Below are positions 22,501 to 36,200 of a DNA stretch of 64,000 nt, one piece after another. The notes under the pieces are model-generated. The model was not told the DNA's origin and made no database searches. It saw nothing but the letters and a program-made list of their open reading frames with translations. Both the position numbers and the translations under genes were made by a program. Position 1 is the first letter of the stretch. Each line of letters starts with the position of its first letter. Source of the stretch: Trichostrongylus colubriformis (lineage: Eukaryota; Nematoda; Chromadorea; Rhabditida; Trichostrongylidae); contig OZ022261.1 of the NCBI GenBank assembly GCA_963978905.1, positions 20,395,686-20,459,685 on the forward strand, written 5' to 3'.

Positions 22501-24090
22501 TAGTAGAGTGGGAATGGAACCACATTTGAAAAGTGAAGTCACATCTTTGGTCTATTATTGCTGTATTGGAAAGATTGGAATAAATGCTGTAGCTGGCAAC
22601 CATTGGTGGAACTAATCAGTGCTAATAAGCTCAGTGAATTTTCGAAAGAGAGCCACCCGCAACAGAGGTGTTCTACCGAGGCACACCTAAGAAGGTGGGA
22701 CTCTTTAGACCTAACAAGGCTTCAGGCAATTCACAGGGGTGCCTCATCTGATCATGCTACGAATGGTGGTTCGTAGTAAAAGTTATTAATGAAGCAATAT
22801 GTAAGCGGAGCCATGAAGCCACAGCCAGGATATAGCGGCAGGATATGGTCTCAGGGCTCTCTTTTGTTTGATTTTGTAGTGTGCCAATCGCGCTTGGCTC
22901 TCGACTCAGTACTCAGTGTGCTTGTTTAGGAAGGGCTGTGGTAGATCGACGATAGACGAGGGCGCATAATGTGAAGGAGGCGGTGGAGTGACAAGAGAAT
23001 CGCGGGGGAGAGGCGGTACCGTGGGAGTGGTCAGCTATCACAGCTAGCCACGGTCGCGCGACTCCCGTACCCCTCTTTACCAAGCTCGTTCCTCCTCATT
23101 GCTTTCTTGACCATTGTACCTCGTCAAAAGATGTGCGGTTTTGATTATGAGAGGCTCACGGAAAAGCTAAGGCTCTATTCCATTTTAATGTATGAATCAA
23201 GTGCAAATGGAGCCAATGTCTGTATTGCTCCGATAAAAACCTGTTCTTAAAGCATTGTTGTCTCCATCCTGTCAATTCTAGTTCTTACCTTCTTCCTATT
23301 TTTGTGCGTCTTTTACCAACTGCAATTTTCCACTCCCCCTCTATTCGAGATAAGGACTTCTGTGTTCTGTCGCTGATCTCTTGGAAGCCATTTCACCAAC
23401 TCTGTGAGTATCTTGGACGTTCCACATCTGGGAGTCTTTCTAATTACCGTAGCAAGACTATCCATCCTACATATCTTATCATTTCCATTCCGGTTGTTAA
23501 GTCCCACAGTCAGTATTTCACCAATATATGTGTAGGTATAGATCCCTATCTGTATAAAAATACACTACCATGAGAATAAAAGCCTTTATTGGGAACACAA
23601 ATTATCTTCCTTTCTGTAGCTCCAACAGGATTTGGCGTCAGCCTATATCTGACTCTACTCACTACCAACATCAACGTCTGTGAGCTCCAATTCTTTGAAA
23701 AATTTAACCTTTCTCTTCGCACTGAAGCTTCACCTTTACTCGCAGTCGTTACCGCTCATTCATTCAATCCAAAATTTTACTTCAAAACTTGTAGGCAGTT
23801 CCTTGGGGAAATAATGGTTGTGCACATCCACAAATCTTCGGTGCATTAATTCTGTGAATTGCTCGGAGATCTTCAAGGTTCTTATTGGTGCTAACGTAAT
23901 TTCTTCGATTTTTTTGTCGTTTGGCAAATGCTTTATCGGGCTTGTCTAATCAATGCTTGTTGCATGCCTATTTATTCTTATACGATCCACAATATGCATC
24001 TGGCTTGCTGAATTCGCATCACGCAGTTGGCGTCTCTGAGGTTTATCTCAGTAGAGCTTTAACTTTTTGTTCAGGAATATTAGCGCGGGC
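19600..24090. other. Upstream flank of the cadherin gene, no supported gene
   Basis: Contains scattered repeat fragments, including a G-rich unit at 20850-20910 (GGGGTCGTATTTGACC... followed by a run of G) similar to those at 42780-42815 and 53530-53580. No exon with plausible splice sites and motif content was found. The promoter of the cadherin gene presumably lies here, but I cannot point to an element. Confidence 0.35.
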
Positions 24091-24096
24091 TGCTCA

Positions 24097-24116
24097 TTCG
24101 TTCAGGACGAACATCC
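24097..24116 (+). promoter_or_regulatory. Candidate spliced-leader trans-splice acceptor
   Basis: TTCGTTCAG ends at 24105, only 11 bases before the ATG at 24117. Nematode trans-spliced mRNAs typically have an acceptor this close to the start codon. It could instead be the acceptor of an ordinary 5'UTR intron. Confidence 0.45.
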
Positions 24117-24228
24117 ATGACAGTACGGTTAATCTTCCTGCTGTCCTTCATACCTCCCACGCTAGGCTGTTTATTGGAGAACGGAGGGAGTGCCGTATAT
24201 TTATCAGTGGCAGAGGATGTTAAACCCG
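24117..24228 (+). CDS. Cadherin exon 1: start codon and signal peptide
   Basis: Begins MTVRLIFLLSFIPPTLGCLL: a basic start, a hydrophobic core and a likely cleavage after TLG or GCL. It continues GGSAVYLSVAEDVKP, the first strand of repeat 1. It ends CCCG before GTGAGT, leaving one base that joins GC of exon 2 to give Gly (VKPG then SVIGHLPIRG), exactly the expected cadherin 'E..G..IG.L' pattern. That agreement is the reason for choosing both boundaries. Confidence 0.8.
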
Positions 24229-27200
24229 GTGAGTATCACAATAAGCATCCCTTTCGAGGTGTACAAAAGGTATTTCATCGCTCTCATGTTGCTTTATCGT
24301 CACGATTGCTTCGCCAGGAATTTTCCCGCTTCACTAGCATCTAGATGGGTGTTACAATGATCATTGCACTGCTATGGTTTGCTTCCTACACCGGTCACCC
24401 TTACCGGGGATGAGAGAACAATCACCCGAGGAGAAGGTCGACCACGTCTCACCTTATTATGGTAATTATTACCCGACTGCAAGTTGGTTTAGCGCATCAG
24501 ACGAGGGCATTGCTTGCGATTACATTCGGATAATCCTGTTCTCAATCAACAATTGACCTGGTTGCAATCAGCCAGGGAAAGGCTCAATTTGCACGTTGGC
24601 GAACACATATGAAGTTGATCACATGCATACTGCAATGCAGCCCATAATTCTACCTGAGTTCGAATCAAAATGATCAGAGAATCCTCAATGACATGCGGAG
24701 GTTCTGTTATTCGAGGATAAATTAATAAGGCCAGCAACTTCGAAAGTGGGCGGGAAGGCAACGATCGGTCAAGCAAAGAAATTTGTTCCTAGAATTAACC
24801 TTATACAACTATTTACCCGCATGGAACATTCTTTGCAACTGAGTGATTGCTGTATATATAACTGTTTTTCCGTTCTTCTTAAACCGATTATTTTAAGGTC
24901 CGAATGGTTGGTCTGTTGCGTTTTTTTTTTCTAAGTGTTTTCAGTCTCCTAGTAGTATCAAATTCGCTGTAAAATGTGCCAGCTTCGTTCTATATTATAT
25001 TATTATTATTTGAGTTTATCATTTTATAATAGATCAACTGGGGAGAGATGGTTTAGCACGGGTGGCTCTTCGTTCTCAAATTTTGGATCAAGGTCCGAGC
25101 TAACCAAGCTAACCACTCATTACTCCGAAGCAAATGGCTGGTGACAAATCGTTGGGGGGTAAAAGCGTTGAGTACCGTCGGCTGGCATTAACGAAACATT
25201 TTATGGGCCAGGTTCCACCCAATTGTCACCACTATCCTGAAGAGAAGTAGGATGCTTGACACATTCTAAATAGCGATACTTCATGCTACCGAGTGTACAT
25301 ATTATCGTCAGCCTTCGCCGATTACCTATGCGACCTCAAATCTTCGAACATTCTAAAATATTTAGAGGAAGAAAATTTCACTTTTCCCCATAATAATTTG
25401 TTGTAACAACCTGCTTACCACAATTATTGGTGAGGACAGGCCATGGTTACCTCCTTATTCCTGGTTTGTAAATTAATCAAATGGCGCGCACTAAGTTCTG
25501 TCGTACCTTTTTACTTCTGATATTTTACTATTGTTAATACTACTTTATGCTTGTCACTATTGCTTAACTATGCACATATATATGAGATAACATGAGATTC
25601 TGAGTAAAGACCAAATAAAGTCGTGGAAGTGACCGTTGAAAAAGAGCCGTACAGGAACTCGTTTTTAATGATTATGGTACTATTTAACAAATAGCAAACG
25701 CCGTTGTTTACTGTAAACACCGCCATCTTAGGGGACTCGAAGACAGTATTAGGGATAATGTGGTTGTTGGAAAATCCCTAAAAGAAGTCACTCACATGAA
25801 AACTTGGTAACTAAGAAGTTCGTTTATGACGCAATCCCCATCGAGAAGCGCACCCCCCGAGCTGTAGTGACGGCGTAACGATTAACAGCTGACACCTTTG
25901 GATGACAGACCCCGCCTCCAGGCGACGTGATTTCTGGTTGGCTCCGATGAGAGCGATCAAGGATATGCGGCAGGATCGAGGGTATTACGGCGCGCTTTCT
26001 CAGTTTTAGCTTGAAGCTCACTCCAGGAAATACATGCTGTCGTATTCCGAGCATTACCTTGTGTTTACTTGGCGACCTGCCAATGGGAAGCTAGTCCGGA
26101 CTATCCGCCTCTTAGTGGGAAGGTCGTCCGCCTCATCAATCAACGGGAGGAAGAGCGTCCTATTTTTCCTGTATTTGGCCATTTCCTTCCGTTTTTCTCC
26201 ACCATCGTATTGCTAAACGCCCCGACTTTCATACTCACTACATTTTCACTCTTCGTCCGAATTTCCCCTATCACTGCCTTTAAACTCCTGCAGCAACGCA
26301 AAGAGTGGGAGATTCGGCGGTATCAGACCAGCCAACCAGTCAATGGGCGGATTGGCTGCCAGCGCCGCAGCTCCATTACCACCGCACAGTGACTGTGTTG
26401 GACACGAAAAACAGGGTGTTCCCGATCTTTCCTAAACCTCTAACTGATGCAATTTATCGCGATGAGAACTACCTTGCACTATCGACTACATGACTGCACT
26501 ACCGACTAGTCGAGCGCCCACTAGTGGTAGTGTCGTTTGCGGCGCACCTCTAAACGACTTTATGTCCGGCCATTTATCATAGGTATAACGAGTGAGAAGA
26601 GCGACGATCTCAGCGTGGTTGGTGAACAGAATCGAGTAACAGGCCATACTAGTTGTTCTCTTAAGAGCACTCGTATATGTAATCACTCTGAAGACGCTGA
26701 TTTAGGCTCCGTTATCGGACATCTACCAATTCGGGGCAGTACAACTGGTACGAAACCGGATATGAAGTTAAGAGTAGTGAAAGGTAGTGACATTGGTCGA
26801 ATCGTGCCCGGATCAAAGGACTTGATTCTCGAAAAGAAGCTGGACAGGGATGAGGTGAGTATGAGAAACTGCTATCTTTTAAAAGCCTCTATCTCGCGCC
26901 TTTGAAAATCAATGCAATGACATGGTTGAATTGTTAGACTCATGAACGCCCAAATCGAGATTTTTGAACCTTTTAGGGAAAACTCCTTGGTAATCGCAAA
27001 TGGGTCATTGCGATCAGTGATGAAAGCAGTTATACAACAAAGGGGAAGATGAAACAAGTAGCTCAAAATGCTTGAAATGGGGCTGTCCTTTTTATATTCA
27101 ATATCCGTCATTGCACGGGTTTATATAGACGCCAGGGCGGGAAGGTTCCCGAAGGAGAGTCTGTTCCCTTGGGTCAGCGTTTCGCACCGACGTGCCGTGC

Positions 27201-30200
27201 ACGACGTGATGTGTATGAGCTATGGACAGCGCTATAATTAGGTAACAAAGCTATTTTCCGGCAACCACACACGTCGCCCCTAGCATTAGCATGTAATTGC
27301 TTTGAGACCCAATGACAGCGACGCCTCTAGCTGGCAAGTAAGACGCTTGCCGCACGCCGTTGTGCGAGACCCTCACGTAAAAGTACACACTCACTGGGTG
27401 GTGGGAATACAGAGGCTGACCATCATATCTCGGGTGGACTGTGCAAAAAGTACTTGGCATCACGGCTCTCAAAGACAGTGTTAGGGATAGTGTATGTGAT
27501 AAGAAATCCCAAAAGGAGTGATTTAGTGAAAAACAACGGGTCTGAAAGGTCTATGCATGGCGAAATCCCCCGCGGAAGCCCCCCCCCCCCCCTTGAGTTG
27601 TGGCGGAGGCGGCCTCGTCAGGGCAAACCGCCTTGGTTTAGGGCAGCCCGCCTCCAGGCGACGTGATTAGTCGTTGGTCACGGTGAGGTTGGTCAAGGGG
27701 GTCGGCAGGATTGGAAGTATCGCAGCGCGCTTTCTCACTTTTAGCTTGAAGCTTGCCACATGAAATAGATACTGTCGCATCTCCGAACCACCCTTCATGT
27801 TAACGTCTTGGTAATGCCAATGGAAAACCTATGCGGACTACCCGCCTCTTGACGGAAAGGTCGTCCGCGCCTAGAACCAGCGGTGGGAAGGGATGCTACT
27901 TCTCGGGTTTTTGGCCATTTCCATCCGTTTTTTCTCCACTCTCCTGTTACTAGGCTTCTCGACTTTCATATTCACTACTTCTTTTACTTTTCGTCCGAAT
28001 TTCTCCTAAAGCTGCCTTTAAGGGAGATACCTCTGTAGTTCTGGGCTGATGTATTTGCTCACAGAAGAGTCTGAAACACCCCAGTCATCGTAAATTCTGC
28101 ATGACATGTAGTTTGCCTCTTCACCAACGCTGTCTTTCTAGATCGCCCCCTCTTACCACTTGAGGTGAGATACATTGTGTGGCACTCTATGGGTGCAAGA
28201 AGGCAGATAGTGGAACGGTAGAACCCGATTTGATCATCGAATACTACGAGCTATCGCACATCCTGATTGAAAGGCGCATTCCACGTTTGCCGAAAGGGAG
28301 TTTTATGCTGTGCGCTTCGCCTCCGAGGAGGTGGGCGGCCAGAGCTGTCCAACTAACACAACGAATCAGTTCCACCCCTACATTCGACCATCTCGATCAG
28401 CTGACGAAGTAGGGATATTAATGTGAGGGATGAGTAAAAGTGGCGATTACTGACAGTTTGCTAAAACGCTGTCTTGGAGCGATAAACGTAGAAGGGTAGC
28501 GATAAACGAAGCAGTATTTCTAAAATGCACCGATCTGCAGAATCATCGGAAGTAGATCACGGCTTTTCGACTGCCAATGAGATTAACTAGTTTAGGGTCA
28601 AAGTAAATTGGAGTTGGTAGTCGAATGCGTGTCTCAAAATCTCCACAGTGACTTCAGCCAGGTAAATCCGCAAATATTTCAAAAGCTCTACTTTCCAAAC
28701 ACACTTTTTTCAGCTTAACATCTCAGTGTTTGTTACCGTACAGGACGTCAATGATAACGCTCCAGTCTTTGATGCCCCCGAGTATAATATTACCATCAAA
28801 GAAGAGCTACCGAAAGGTGAGTGGTATATCGATCCCCCCTTTGTAGATGAAGAACAGATAGAAACAGATGTGTCTATAAAGCGATAGGTAGTACTTTATT
28901 TAGTTCGGTTCACAGCAACTTCAGTACTTACTATTTGTACAGTACAATAGTACAAGATGCTTTTGGAGCAGTCAGTTCCATATCTGAGCCACAGTGACCT
29001 TAGACGACGATAAAGGGCCTCGCTCGCAAAGAACGTAGAAAACATGTTCACAGTGACATTCCCTGAGAACAGAGTGGGAGCATTCATAAACGCTATCACT
29101 TTGTGGTACGCTCAAAGGCACACCCCATAGCAGATGAAGTATTCCGCAGTCGCAGAGGCTGTCCTTCCATCGCAGCACAATGGCGGGGGGTGGGGGTCAA
29201 TTGGTTGAATTTTCACTTCACGGCGTCGTACTCGCGGCGCCGTCACTACAAGTCGTTTGGAATACCGCTCAAGACGCGATGGGCTGGTACGATAAGGAAC
29301 CTTCACAGATTGCACCTGTTTTTAGTAGTATGTTGTTAATTAGACTTTCTAAGACTGCAATATGAGCTCTCCATCGTACTGAGCTAATAAAGGCATAGCT
29401 ATCACTGCTTCTATTGTCCTGAAGTTGAATGAGAATGAGAGAGAACAATAACAGTTAATTTACCTTTACTATTTCAGTTCTCACAGAAAGCATAAGAACA
29501 GAAGAAAATTAGCCGCCTGCGCTGAAAATAGGTGCAGTTTTCAAAGGTCCGCTACGGTACCAGCCCATTGCGTCTTGAGCGGAATTCCAAACGACTCGCA
29601 CTCGCCGCGCCGTTCGCCGCGAGACGTCGCGCGAAAGTCCGACCAATCGACCCCCACCCAAGGGCGGGTTATCAGGGCGTGTGAAAGAGGACACTCAAAT
29701 TATCGAGTAGGGTCACAACGCAAGAAGGCACCTGACGCTTGTGGTGGCTCAAATTGCGTGGCGCGTTGACTTGTCTCGAGTGTTCTGTCACACGCCCTTC
29801 ATGGGATGGGGAAGATTTCTTGAAGCCAGGGTGACTCCACCATCCAAGGGTTGAACAACCCACTCTTGGATGAGATAGACCTGTGCGTCGTCTATCGTCT
29901 ATATCCCTTTGTTTCTCACGTCTGGCCTTGTCTGGTCGATTGCTAAACAACGTCTTCGTGCTCTTGCACTACAAAAGTCAAAGCCAGCTAAGGTAGCTAA
30001 ACCCATGAACCGCTGACTAAATTTTTTGAATTTTCCGGTTATCATCAAGTTCTTAATTGAGTTTTTTTGCACGCGGGAGTCTCTTTGCTCCAGTGCTTCT
30101 CGCTGCTGATGTGATAAGCATACAAATTATGACAGTTTGCCATATACTGACATAATAAAAATTATGACAGTATATGGCAAACTTCTGTTATTTTCAGATA

Positions 30201-33200
30201 CGATTGTTTTCACTGATTTCGAAGTGACAGATCGTGATCAGCCAGGCCCGAACAGCTTTATACTTTACTCAATAGCAGAAGGTCCATATTCGGATTTACT
30301 CGAAATTGCCGACCCATTCCGTCCATTGGTCACGATAAAGGTGAGGATGATAAAGAGTAGGTACAAGTACATCTGAGCACTTACAGCCTCATAAGTACTT
30401 CTTTTAGAATCGTATTGATTACGAGAAAATTCGGAGCTTTGACGTAATTCTGGAGGCTCGTGATCAGGGTGAACCGCCTCTGTCGACCACGGCGCCACTT
30501 CACGTCACCGTAGAAGACGTCAATGACCTCCCTCCGTACTTTCCGCATCAATACTATACATGCCACAATGTGAAGGTGTGCTTTCAATTTTGTTTTGATG
30601 TGGCGTAGTGGCTAGGATCACAGCTGTAGAGGTGTGAAGTCAAAGTTCCATGTTTTCAACCCTCGACGATTGACCTTCATCTCGTAGAAGTGAACTGTTA
30701 TACACAAACTGAGCACATTGCCAGGATCAAGCCTAGTGTCGAGGCAAAATTCTGGAAAATACGAAATCCTCTACCTTTCCGACGACCTCCTCCCGTCGAC
30801 GCATTTGAGGTGTGTTGTAGCTAGGTGTGCACCCTCGTGTCAGAATTTCGTGTTGCGACATTCTCCACGCGACATTTGCGCGCGAGTTGACTGCATCCGG
30901 AGGGAATCGCGTGTAATTGCATGAAAAGGGTGGCGACTGCATCCACGCCTACTCTTGATCATTTTGCTTCTGTATTGAGTCCATTTTCGAATTGTGTCTA
31001 TCTCCATGGGCAGGATTCGGCTAAATCAGTTCATTTCGAATGTTGCAGTCATCCTTGGTTTATAACAGCGTTGTGCATGCATCCACTACGTTTTCTACTC
31101 TCTACATCCTCTTTATTTGCAACATTTTTAACAGCTCGGATTTTTTGCTTCATACGCAATATTCACGTAGTAACGTAGTATAATATATTTCGGGTGGTAT
31201 CAAATTAAGACGCAGTGCACTTCGGGCGTTCTCGCAGCTCGATCTGGGTGGAAGAAGCCTGGCGTGAATGAGTGAATCTCTTTCGCCCTTCTGCGAAAGA
31301 CCGTTCTGCGCAAATAGATGCTTTCGCTCACCTCGGAGCTCCTTTTTCCTTGACTAAGACAAAAGTTGATCTACTTTTCTAATATGCTAATATGCAAGTA
31401 AGGATAACACATAGCACATAATGCAAGTAAAGGATGATACATAACACAGGAAATGTAATAAATTCATGCAAAACGCTGTCATCAACCAAGAGTGAATTGT
31501 GAACGTTTGAACGCAACTAAATCCAACCAAACCCTGTCTATTGAGACGAAAATAATTTGAAAGCAAGCTTATTATAGCGTAATAGTTAAATGTATAGCTA
31601 AATAAATAAAAAATACCGTCTGAATGAATAAAGATAGACGTGGATATAGTCACCGCCTTTCTTACGCAATTACATGCGATTCCCACAGAAGGCAGTCAAC
31701 TGTCGCGCAAAAGTCGCTCGCCGCTCGGCGCCCCGCAAAATTCTGACACAAGGGTACACACCCTTATGGCTATACTCAAGCCGTTCTCGAGCCCTCTTCC
31801 CACTGAATCAAGCGTAGCGTCACAAAAATTTTAATAGAATAGTACCATCCCCACCCACAAGAGAGGGCCTCCATACAAGCCCCCCCCCCTCTCCCACCCT
31901 CCTCCTCTTCATTTTCTCGTATTTCTATATGGTTCTACCCATACAATACGACTCACAGAGGGATACAAGAATCTGTGAAGAAAAACCGAGCTCAAACTAG
32001 TGACAAAGTGAGAAAGTAGTAAACTTACAAAATTTAACACTTAAATTTCGAAACTAAAGCGTCGCTAACAATGGATCATATGTTCGTCCTCTGATGACAG
32101 AGGAGAAAAAGCGTCGCTAACAATGGATCATATGTTCGTCCTCTGATGACAGAGGAGAAGAGTAAAAAGTCACGCAAATTATGCGGCAGGGATAAAGAAT
32201 GAAAAAAGAAGAATAAAAAAACTAGAAATTAAAAAGAGACCGTGTGGTGCGCTACACTGCGATTATCGCAATAGCGACGCGACGATCTCAATGGAGCGCG
32301 GTAACTTCACTATAGCGAGTTTCAACATTTTTTAATAATACTTGTAACTCACTGAAGATCGTTCTTTTGAAGTACTGTAACCTACTTCCATAATAACTCC
32401 TTCACTCCAGTCTATTGGCTGCTTAGTTTCTCAAATGGCCCGGTGGTTCTCTATTTGTCGAGGAAAAACCCAGCCGAGAAAAATTTTAAAATTTCTGAAG
32501 TGCCTCACTTCAAATGGTTGTGACTTCCTTCAAACATAACTTTATGAGTGCGCATTTGCGGTATGGGATTTGCGAGGTTGCCGCTTTTAATGACTACTCA
32601 GACTACCACATTTTAAAAAGGAAAAGCTTATTTCGTAAGAACCCAGTCGAGGAATTTTCTAGTCAAAAAGGCGCGACCTTCCCACGATTCCTTGGAAAAA
32701 CGTTTGCGACTTCTTGGAAAAACGTTTGCGATGCCTTCAGACATCTTTTAGCTCTTGGAAGAACAACGGGATGGCAACTAGCGTTGGTCGTCTCCTCTGC
32801 GAAATGCGCCATTTATGAGGATTTCGTTAACATTTTCAGTAAATGGAATGCATTTCCGGTCCATATAGTGGCTCGCTAGCACCGGGTCAAATGCTTGCAA
32901 TCATAACAACATAGGAAAGAAGCCCATATTAGCTAAATTTTCGTTTTCATCCCATGGTTTTTTTTGAATATTCATCCATGCTACTCATGAATTACTCACG
33001 AATAAATAACACGCCCATGGTTAATCGGTAAATGTTGGAGATCCCTTTGTATGTGTTTTCGGTGCCAGCGAACCACTCAGAAGGTTATTGACGCTGGCTG
33101 AAGGGCACATTATTCTCGTGGTCGTCTTGGAATTACGATTTCCGAACAACATATAAAGTGTCTATTGATTTTGATATTTTTGATTTTTGATAGCTATCGA

Positions 33201-36200
33201 TTTTCACCGCAGCCCGCGATGCAAAATTTGTTACAAGTATTCTGAGTCACGGGCAAAAGCTTCGGTCTTGGACGGGACTCGAACCTGCACCCCATACTTC
33301 CGGGCATTTTTGCTAATCCATCACACTACCGAGATCACACTAACGCGGAAAGTGCCTTTAACTCAGCTCGTGAATAGTATATTTACCGTGGCTTATCAGC
33401 ACTCACACATCGCATAGCGGGCAGCGGCGAAAATCAGCAGCTATCAAAAGTCAAGAATATCACAGTCAATGTCTACTTAAGCTTCCAGCTTCACGGTTCG
33501 ATGCCGCTATTGGCCAAGCGGCAAAACACGTTATACGTGTGAGTGCTGATAAGCCATGGCAAGTATACTATCCAGAAGCTGAGTTAAGTTGACAGGGGTC
33601 TCGATAGCGGGATGGATCAGCACCTGCAACAACACCAAGTGTCGACCTTGCACCACAGCGTAAGTTATGAGTGTTTGGTTGCAGAAGATTTACGCCTTGT
33701 TCACAGTTCACAATCTTAACAGGACGAAGGGGATAGCTTGACCTTCGACTCTGTTTATCTTTTAGGTTGTGCACACGCTCTCCTCTCGACGATATCGTCT
33801 TAAGCAATTATTTTTGAAAAAATTGGGTCTTACCTTGTTTCCTATTTGTGTGATGCCTCCTTCTGTCTATTCTTCGAGACTTTTGAAAGAGGATTGAATT
33901 TCAAATCAGTTTTGGATTTGGTCCCAGTTAGTCAGTTTTATCACATTTTCTCCTTTACACTTCAAACCCTGAACCTGAGAAATTTCATTGATCAATGCTT
34001 ACCTCTACTATTGCGACCCCCTTCAGCGGACCAAATACGACTCGTCCCCCTATCGAATATCCCTGAACCGAGGCTTGACCCTCCTCTACTCCTAGAGAAA
34101 GTCGTTAATCGATGATCGTACCAATTTCCGAAATTCGACCAAATGGTTCGAAATCTCTATGACGGTCATGAGTTCTCCTCAAGGGCACCTGCGTAGGTGT
34201 CGAGCATTTATCCAGGAAAATTTCGAAAATACGCTCTCTCTGACCCAACCTCACCCTCCGACGTGAAATACGACGAGCCTTCAGCCTGAGTACGACAGGT
34301 CTCCCATTGTTCTCTTACGAGTGAGGAACCATCGCGATCTCTTCTTCAACGAAAGCCTAGTGTGCCTTCGAAATTTTGCGAACTTCCAGCCTGCAGTGTT
34401 ACAAAATGCTTATAAGCCTAAAACAGTCAAGATAACAAGAACAACAAAAGGAAATATGATGGGGGCTTAAGCGGAATTTTGCTATTGAAGATCTGGGCAG
34501 AACTTCAAGGAATCAAGTTTGTGTTTTTTCGCAATACTTCCGCTGATATTATATCAGAATAACTTTACCAACTTAATAGATCACAACGTCTTCCCACAGA
34601 GATGCGAACACAGAATTTTATTCAAGTATTCACTGCAAGTAAGCGCCACTTGCTCGAAATAACTAAATCATTCAGCGGAAAGTTTACAATCACATAAAGA
34701 ACCAGGAACTTCAAGTGAAAAAGAGGAACATCAAGCACAGAATCAAAAATGAAATAAGCCGTCAGAGGTACATGCTGGGTTAACTATGGATTGGAGACAT
34801 TCCTTACCAGAATTCAGGCTTTAACTCCAAATTATGGTGTCTCTTGCAGATGTTTGCCTTACAGAACTATTCCTATGGAAGCTGGCGTTCTCTAGCTTTC
34901 CCCAAGTAGCTTTGATAGCCGAAATTGGTTCTCGGTAGCGGACTATGTACTGCTGAAATCTCATTTCCCATTCCTCACCAACACCCATTACTAACACAAT
35001 GGCTGAATAAGGATCTTGATGAATTGAATTACTTGCGAACATCAGTAATTAATAGACTTTGTGCAGGCACTTAGCCATTTTATAGCGTTAAGCGTACTCA
35101 TATGTCCTCAAGGGGTCAAGAAGTACCCTGACTTCGTAATGGGTCATGAGTTTATTAATGTTGATTACCTGAGTTTAGGGTTGAACTCATGAGAAGCGCT
35201 TATCGGAATTCTCCTGTTCAATTCTCCAGGTTCTCTCTTCTTGAAAGCTCGGCATGATGTTCGCGTTACTCGTGTAGTGCTTCGCCGGACGAAGTTTTTA
35301 GGTGGATCAATTTATCAACAGCCTGACGTTTCGATCTTTTCATCGTCTTCAGGGGCCTTAATAGTGGCTCGAAGCCCGCTGACCCTTGACTTACCCGATC
35401 AAGCGCCAAGAGCCCCAAGCATTTCGGACTCGCCCATTCAATCCATGGAGTTGTCGAATAGACGAAAGAAAGAAATTGAACTTACCCCGTGATCCACCGA
35501 GAGTGGTAGGACGTCGCTACCGACTCTTGTTAGTACAATGAGCGACTAGGAGTTACTAAACAGCGGTGATAACAAATGACGGTGCTGTCAGTCGCGACAT
35601 CATTCTAATCCACAAAACGGTACAAACGGCAGGAATTCACCTGTAATTGAGGGCCACTCATTTCTGTTGTTCATTATTGGACTCCTTACGGATATCCAAA
35701 ATGCTTCTAATCCTTTCTAAATGAAATCTCGGTCATGACCGAATTTTGCACTTAACGTCAAAGTCATTTCCGCTGTGGTGTTCACATCTGTGCCTTCCAA
35801 TTGGAGTTGTTATTGATCCAGTCCTCTTCTAGCCAAGTGTCCATTTGAACGCGTTATCAAAACGCGGCCGGTCTCCCCAATATACTTGCCATTGCACGCC
35901 CTACACTCCATCTCATAAACCACATCGCAGGAGACTGTACAAAATCTGGTGTGGTTTATGAGATTGAGAGTAGGGCGTGCAATGGCAGGTATATTGGGAA
36001 GGTCGGCCGCGTTTTGATGACGCCTATAAATGAGCAAATGATAGGCAGTAAGAGAAGGAGATCAAATAACAACTCCACTTGGAAGGCACAGACGTGAACA
36101 TCACAGCGGAAATGACTTTGACGTGAAGTGCAAAATTCTGTCACATGAGACCGAGATTTCATTTAGAAAGGATTAGAATTATTTTGGATATCCGTACGGA

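Noticed and set aside
26371..26490. Extra cadherin exon (reading VTVLDTKNRVFPIFPKPL)
   Set aside because: It superficially resembles an inter-repeat linker, but there is no donor before the in-frame stop, and exon 1 joins exon 2 in phase with the expected VKPG-SVIG sequence without it.
26666..26705. Upstream extension of cadherin exon 2 (reading ICNHSEDADLG)
   Set aside because: The acceptor at 26705 gives the correct phase with exon 1. The extension would duplicate the strand already coded by exon 1.
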